Positions 61,683 through 63,655 of a DNA stretch of 63,655 bases are shown piece after piece; the first letter of the stretch is position 1; each line of letters starts with the position of its first letter. Position numbers and translations under genes: made by a program. Under the pieces are notes generated by a model, which did not search any database, was not told the origin of the DNA, and saw only the letters and a list, made by a program, of their open reading frames with translations. The stretch spans positions 1-63,655 of the forward strand of contig CAJOKT010000007.1 in NCBI GenBank assembly GCA_905235115.1, given 5' to 3'. Origin of the DNA: an uncultured Peptostreptococcaceae bacterium. GTDB lineage: Bacteria > Bacillota > Clostridia > Peptostreptococcales > Anaerovoracaceae.

Positions 61683-61704
61683 TGTATAACCGATTAGTTA
61701 TACA
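61683..61704. promoter_or_regulatory. Palindromic LysR-type operator
   Basis: TGTATAAC-CGATTA-GTTATACA, a perfect 8 bp dyad in the M20/LysR intergenic region, about 50 bases upstream of the M20 ATG. The rest of the 244-base gap is AT-rich with no gene. Confidence 0.65.
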
Positions 61705-61875
61705 TTAGTTGAATGAAAACTGACTCTTTCTCATTTTACAAAATATACATATTTATTTACTTACACCAATATTTTAGAATAGCCCTTGTCTTTTTCCCAA
61801 TACAAGATTATTATTTATCTATAAGCATTACTTATATTTATCCTATATTATAAATTATAATTTAAGGGTACCAAC

Positions 61876-62772
61876 ATGAATATAACGTCATTCGAGTATA
61901 TGAGAGCCATCGTAAAATACGGTACACTGTCTAAGGCTGCAGAGATGCTCTACATAAGTCAGCCGGCGCTGAGCCAGAGCCTGAGCAAGCTGGAAAAAGA
62001 ACTGGGTGTCCGGCTTTTCGACAGGCAGGGCAACAGAATGGTCCTCACAGAAGCCGGAGCTGCTTTTATCGATGAAGGGAAAAACATTACCCAGTCCACA
62101 CAGAGATTGATGGAGCGGCTGAAATACATTTCTGAAGGAAAGAAGGAGCTGATCAGGCTGGGTGTGTCCCGTTTCTACGGACGTTTCCCGCTGACGCTGG
62201 AGTCTTTCATGCGAGATCATCCCGGTGTCCAGTTCGAGATAACGGAAGGCCTGACTTTGGAACTGGAGAAACTGTTTGCGGCTGGTGAACTTGATCTCTG
62301 TATAATCCCCTCTTCTCCGTTTACCGGGAAATACCATTTTAAAGAGCTGTTCAGAGAAGAGCTGCTTATCGCTGTACCACCCGAATCCCTTTATACTCAA
62401 TATGCCGAAAGAGTCGGCGAAGATCTGTATCTGGATCCGTCATGCCTGAAAGATGCTCCTTTTGTGTCGCTTACGAGCAACCAGAGAGTATACGGGCTCG
62501 GTTTCGAATTCTGCCGAAGAGCAGGCTTCGAGCCAAACATCCTTTGCTCCGTTTTCGGCTACGACACATTACTTAAGCTGGTGTCTATGGGTCTGGGCGT
62601 AGGGTTTGTCAGCAGCCTCCAGAATAAAACACTTCTGTCAATGGATAAACCGCCAAAGTGTTATCACATAAAAACGGACCTGCCTGTAAACAGAAACTAT
62701 GTACTGTTGACAAAAGACTCTTCCGGAGGCCTCATAACTGAACTGGCGGATCTTATTTCAGAACTTGAATAG
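61876..62772 (+). CDS. LysR-family transcriptional regulator
   Basis: The 298-residue regulator begins with the LysR winged helix-turn-helix (FEYMRAIVKYGTLSKAAEML, SQPALSQSLSKLEKELGVRLFDR, shown in pieces) and carries a LysR substrate-binding domain from about residue 90. It diverges from the M20/aminoacylase/YfcC genes, so it probably controls them in response to an amino acid derivative. The Shine-Dalgarno sequence AAGGG is modest. Confidence 0.93.
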   Translation: MNITSFEYMRAIVKYGTLSKAAEMLYISQPALSQSLSKLEKELGVRLFDRQGNRMVLTEAGAAFIDEGKNITQSTQRLMERLKYISEGKKELIRLGVSRFYGRFPLTLESFMRDHPGVQFEITEGLTLELEKLFAAGELDLCIIPSSPFTGKYHFKELFREELLIAVPPESLYTQYAERVGEDLYLDPSCLKDAPFVSLTSNQRVYGLGFEFCRRAGFEPNILCSVFGYDTLLKLVSMGLGVGFVSSLQNKTLLSMDKPPKCYHIKTDLPVNRNYVLLTKDSSGGLITELADLISELE

Positions 62773-62911
62773 GCAAGGATCATCGGATCTGAACCCAATT
62801 GCCCTCTGCCATATGCTTCATCGGTTTCTGTAGATACCTCCCGGCATTATTAGCCGGTTAGTACACTTGTGGTATGACTCAATTGCGGGCTGATGTGCCC
62901 CGGAGGTGACC

Positions 62912-63172
62912 ATGAATAACAGTTTAAGCTTTATATCCATAGCTCTATCCTGTTCGGAACTGACGTTTATCATATTGGATTACAGGAGGCAGATAAACGA
63001 TCCTGATGCCTATGTCTACATGCTTTTGGTTTCTGTCTCAGCCTTGGTGCTGTCGCTTCTGGGCGGGAGAAATACCCGTTCTGGAGTGTCTGTATTTTCT
63101 GTCATTCTCAGTATTATTACCGGGGTCTACATTTGGTTTTTGTTCCTCCTGGAAGTCATAAAAGGTGTATAG
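62912..63172 (+). CDS. Small membrane protein
   Basis: From the ATG at 62912, five bases after GGAGG, the frame encodes 86 residues with three hydrophobic helices (about 5-22, 35-52, 62-82). A GTG two codons earlier is less likely. No family is recognised. The 140 bases before it contain only short GC-rich inverted segments. Confidence 0.65.
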   Translation: MNNSLSFISIALSCSELTFIILDYRRQINDPDAYVYMLLVSVSALVLSLLGGRNTRSGVSVFSVILSIITGVYIWFLFLLEVIKGV

Positions 63173-63415
63173 ACGGCAGATTTTTTCACGCAAAAACCTT
63201 TTGAAATACCTTATTCTATGCCATTATGTTAGTAGGATGTGATTGATGTCTTGATAGAATATCGTTACAGAGGGATGATACGGATCTCGAAAACGGTCTT
63301 TGGACCGCTCACGACTGAAGGCGCCTGCCCTCAGCACGTATGGCAGGATCCCAGAGCAAGGGCAGCCGGCCGTTTATCCGCCTCATATCATTTCATTAAA
63401 AGGAAGTGAGCTATC

Positions 63416-63502
63416 ATGAAAAAAAGAGTCTTTGGGTTTATCCTCCTTGCGGCATTTGTTGCCTGTGTGTCGTATCTGACACTAAGCCAGGAGGAAGAAT
63501 AA
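63416..63502 (+). CDS. 28-residue membrane peptide
   Basis: AAGGAAGTGAG precedes an ATG that opens a 28-codon frame (MKKRVFGFILLAAFVACVS then YLTLSQEEE). It has two or three basic residues, one hydrophobic helix and an acidic tail, like regulatory small membrane peptides. The 240 bases before it hold no gene but can fold into several GC-rich hairpins (CGGTC-TTTG-GACCG at about 63294-63307; CCTGCC and GGCAGG further on). Confidence 0.5.
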   Translation: MKKRVFGFILLAAFVACVSYLTLSQEEE

Positions 63503-63558
63503 CTTTTGATTTGTTCCTTCGTTTGCAGCATGTATCTTCTCTTGCCTGAGAGATTACA

Positions 63559-63655
63559 ATCGAGTAGGGGCTAACTTGTAGCCCCTCTCACACCACCGTA
63601 CGTGCCGTTCGGCATACGGCGGTTCAACCCAATAAGTAGTAATCTACACAGCTGA
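63559..63655 (-). mobile_element. 3' end of a group II intron, cut by the window edge
   Basis: Read on the minus strand, the sequence runs from the end of a reverse-transcriptase gene through a domain V hairpin (CCGCCGTATGCC-GAAC-GGCACGTACGGTGG, arms at about 63592-63621) and a domain VI hairpin (GGGGCT-ACAAGTT-AGCCCC) to the typical 3' boundary CTACTCGAT at 63559. The 5' part lies outside the window. Confidence 0.8.
63624..63655 (-). CDS. Group II intron reverse transcriptase, C-terminal end only
   Basis: Only the last nine codons are in the window (SCVDYYLLG and TGA). This ending just ahead of domain V is familiar from intron-encoded maturase/reverse transcriptases. Confidence 0.65.
   Translation of the reverse strand, partial: SCVDYYLLG

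Noticed and set aside
63240-63410. Known riboswitch upstream of the 28-residue peptide
   Set aside because: I compared it by memory with c-di-GMP, guanidine, ZTP, THF, glycine and fluoride motifs and found no match.

Overview
The window reads as chromosomal DNA of a strictly anaerobic, amino-acid-fermenting member of the Clostridia (Firmicutes). Evidence: a nearly complete lysine-fermentation cluster, an [FeFe] hydrogenase, a SAM-I riboswitch ahead of metK, a PucR regulator, Shine-Dalgarno sequences of the AGGAGG type, and typical Firmicutes housekeeping genes (ftsH, tilS, scpAB, comEB-type dCMP deaminase). A family-level placement (for example the Anaerovoracaceae / Family XIII group) is only a guess. 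Most genes lie on the minus strand.

Layout. 1-11.3 kb: minus-strand housekeeping block (YhfC-type protease, nnrE, DUF2085, zinc-ribbon protein, dus, PucR regulator, ftsH, tilS, tatD, metG, a 58-residue membrane peptide, cytidylate-kinase-like gene). 11.4-13 kb: deoC with a tiny membrane protein, two terminators and an array of about eight 52-53 bp hairpin repeats plus a 16 bp tandem repeat. 13-16.6 kb: two-gene [FeFe] hydrogenase whose partner is a NuoF-tail/GltD-type flavoprotein. 16.8-21.7 kb: orphan ABC binding lipoprotein, YgjV protein, a broken exported fibronectin-III gene, and a 250 bp imperfect inverted repeat. 21.7-27.1 kb: four-gene operon of fused ABC transporter parts started by a predicted leaderless promoter. 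27-32 kb: brnQ, riboswitch-metK, an AlaX-type editing protein, a frameshifted TPR gene. 32.5-34 kb: small exported protein and a G5/3D cell-wall protein.

34.1-46.1 kb is the metabolic core: kdd-kamA-kamB-kamC-kamD-kamE-atoD-atoA on the minus strand, kal on the plus strand, and between them a sigma-54 activator gene plus a divergent kdd paralogue. I see -24/-12 (sigma-54) promoters ahead of both kdd and kal, each preceded by the same inverted repeat GAACCG-N4-CGGTTC, so the cluster looks like one sigma-54 regulon with its own activator and enhancer sites. kce, the cleavage-enzyme gene expected in this pathway, is not in the window.

46.2-55.7 kb: zinc-ribbon protein, rluB, scpB, scpA, DMT transporter, mtnA, phzF-like gene, a TetM-like translation GTPase fused to a YacP/Rae1-type nuclease domain, dCMP deaminase, truA. 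55.9-62.8 kb: DUF975 protein, YfcC transporter, membrane protein, D-aminoacylase-like amidohydrolase and M20 peptidase, divergent from a LysR regulator with a 22 bp palindrome between them. 62.9-63.65 kb: two small membrane peptides and the 3' end of a group II intron running off the right edge.
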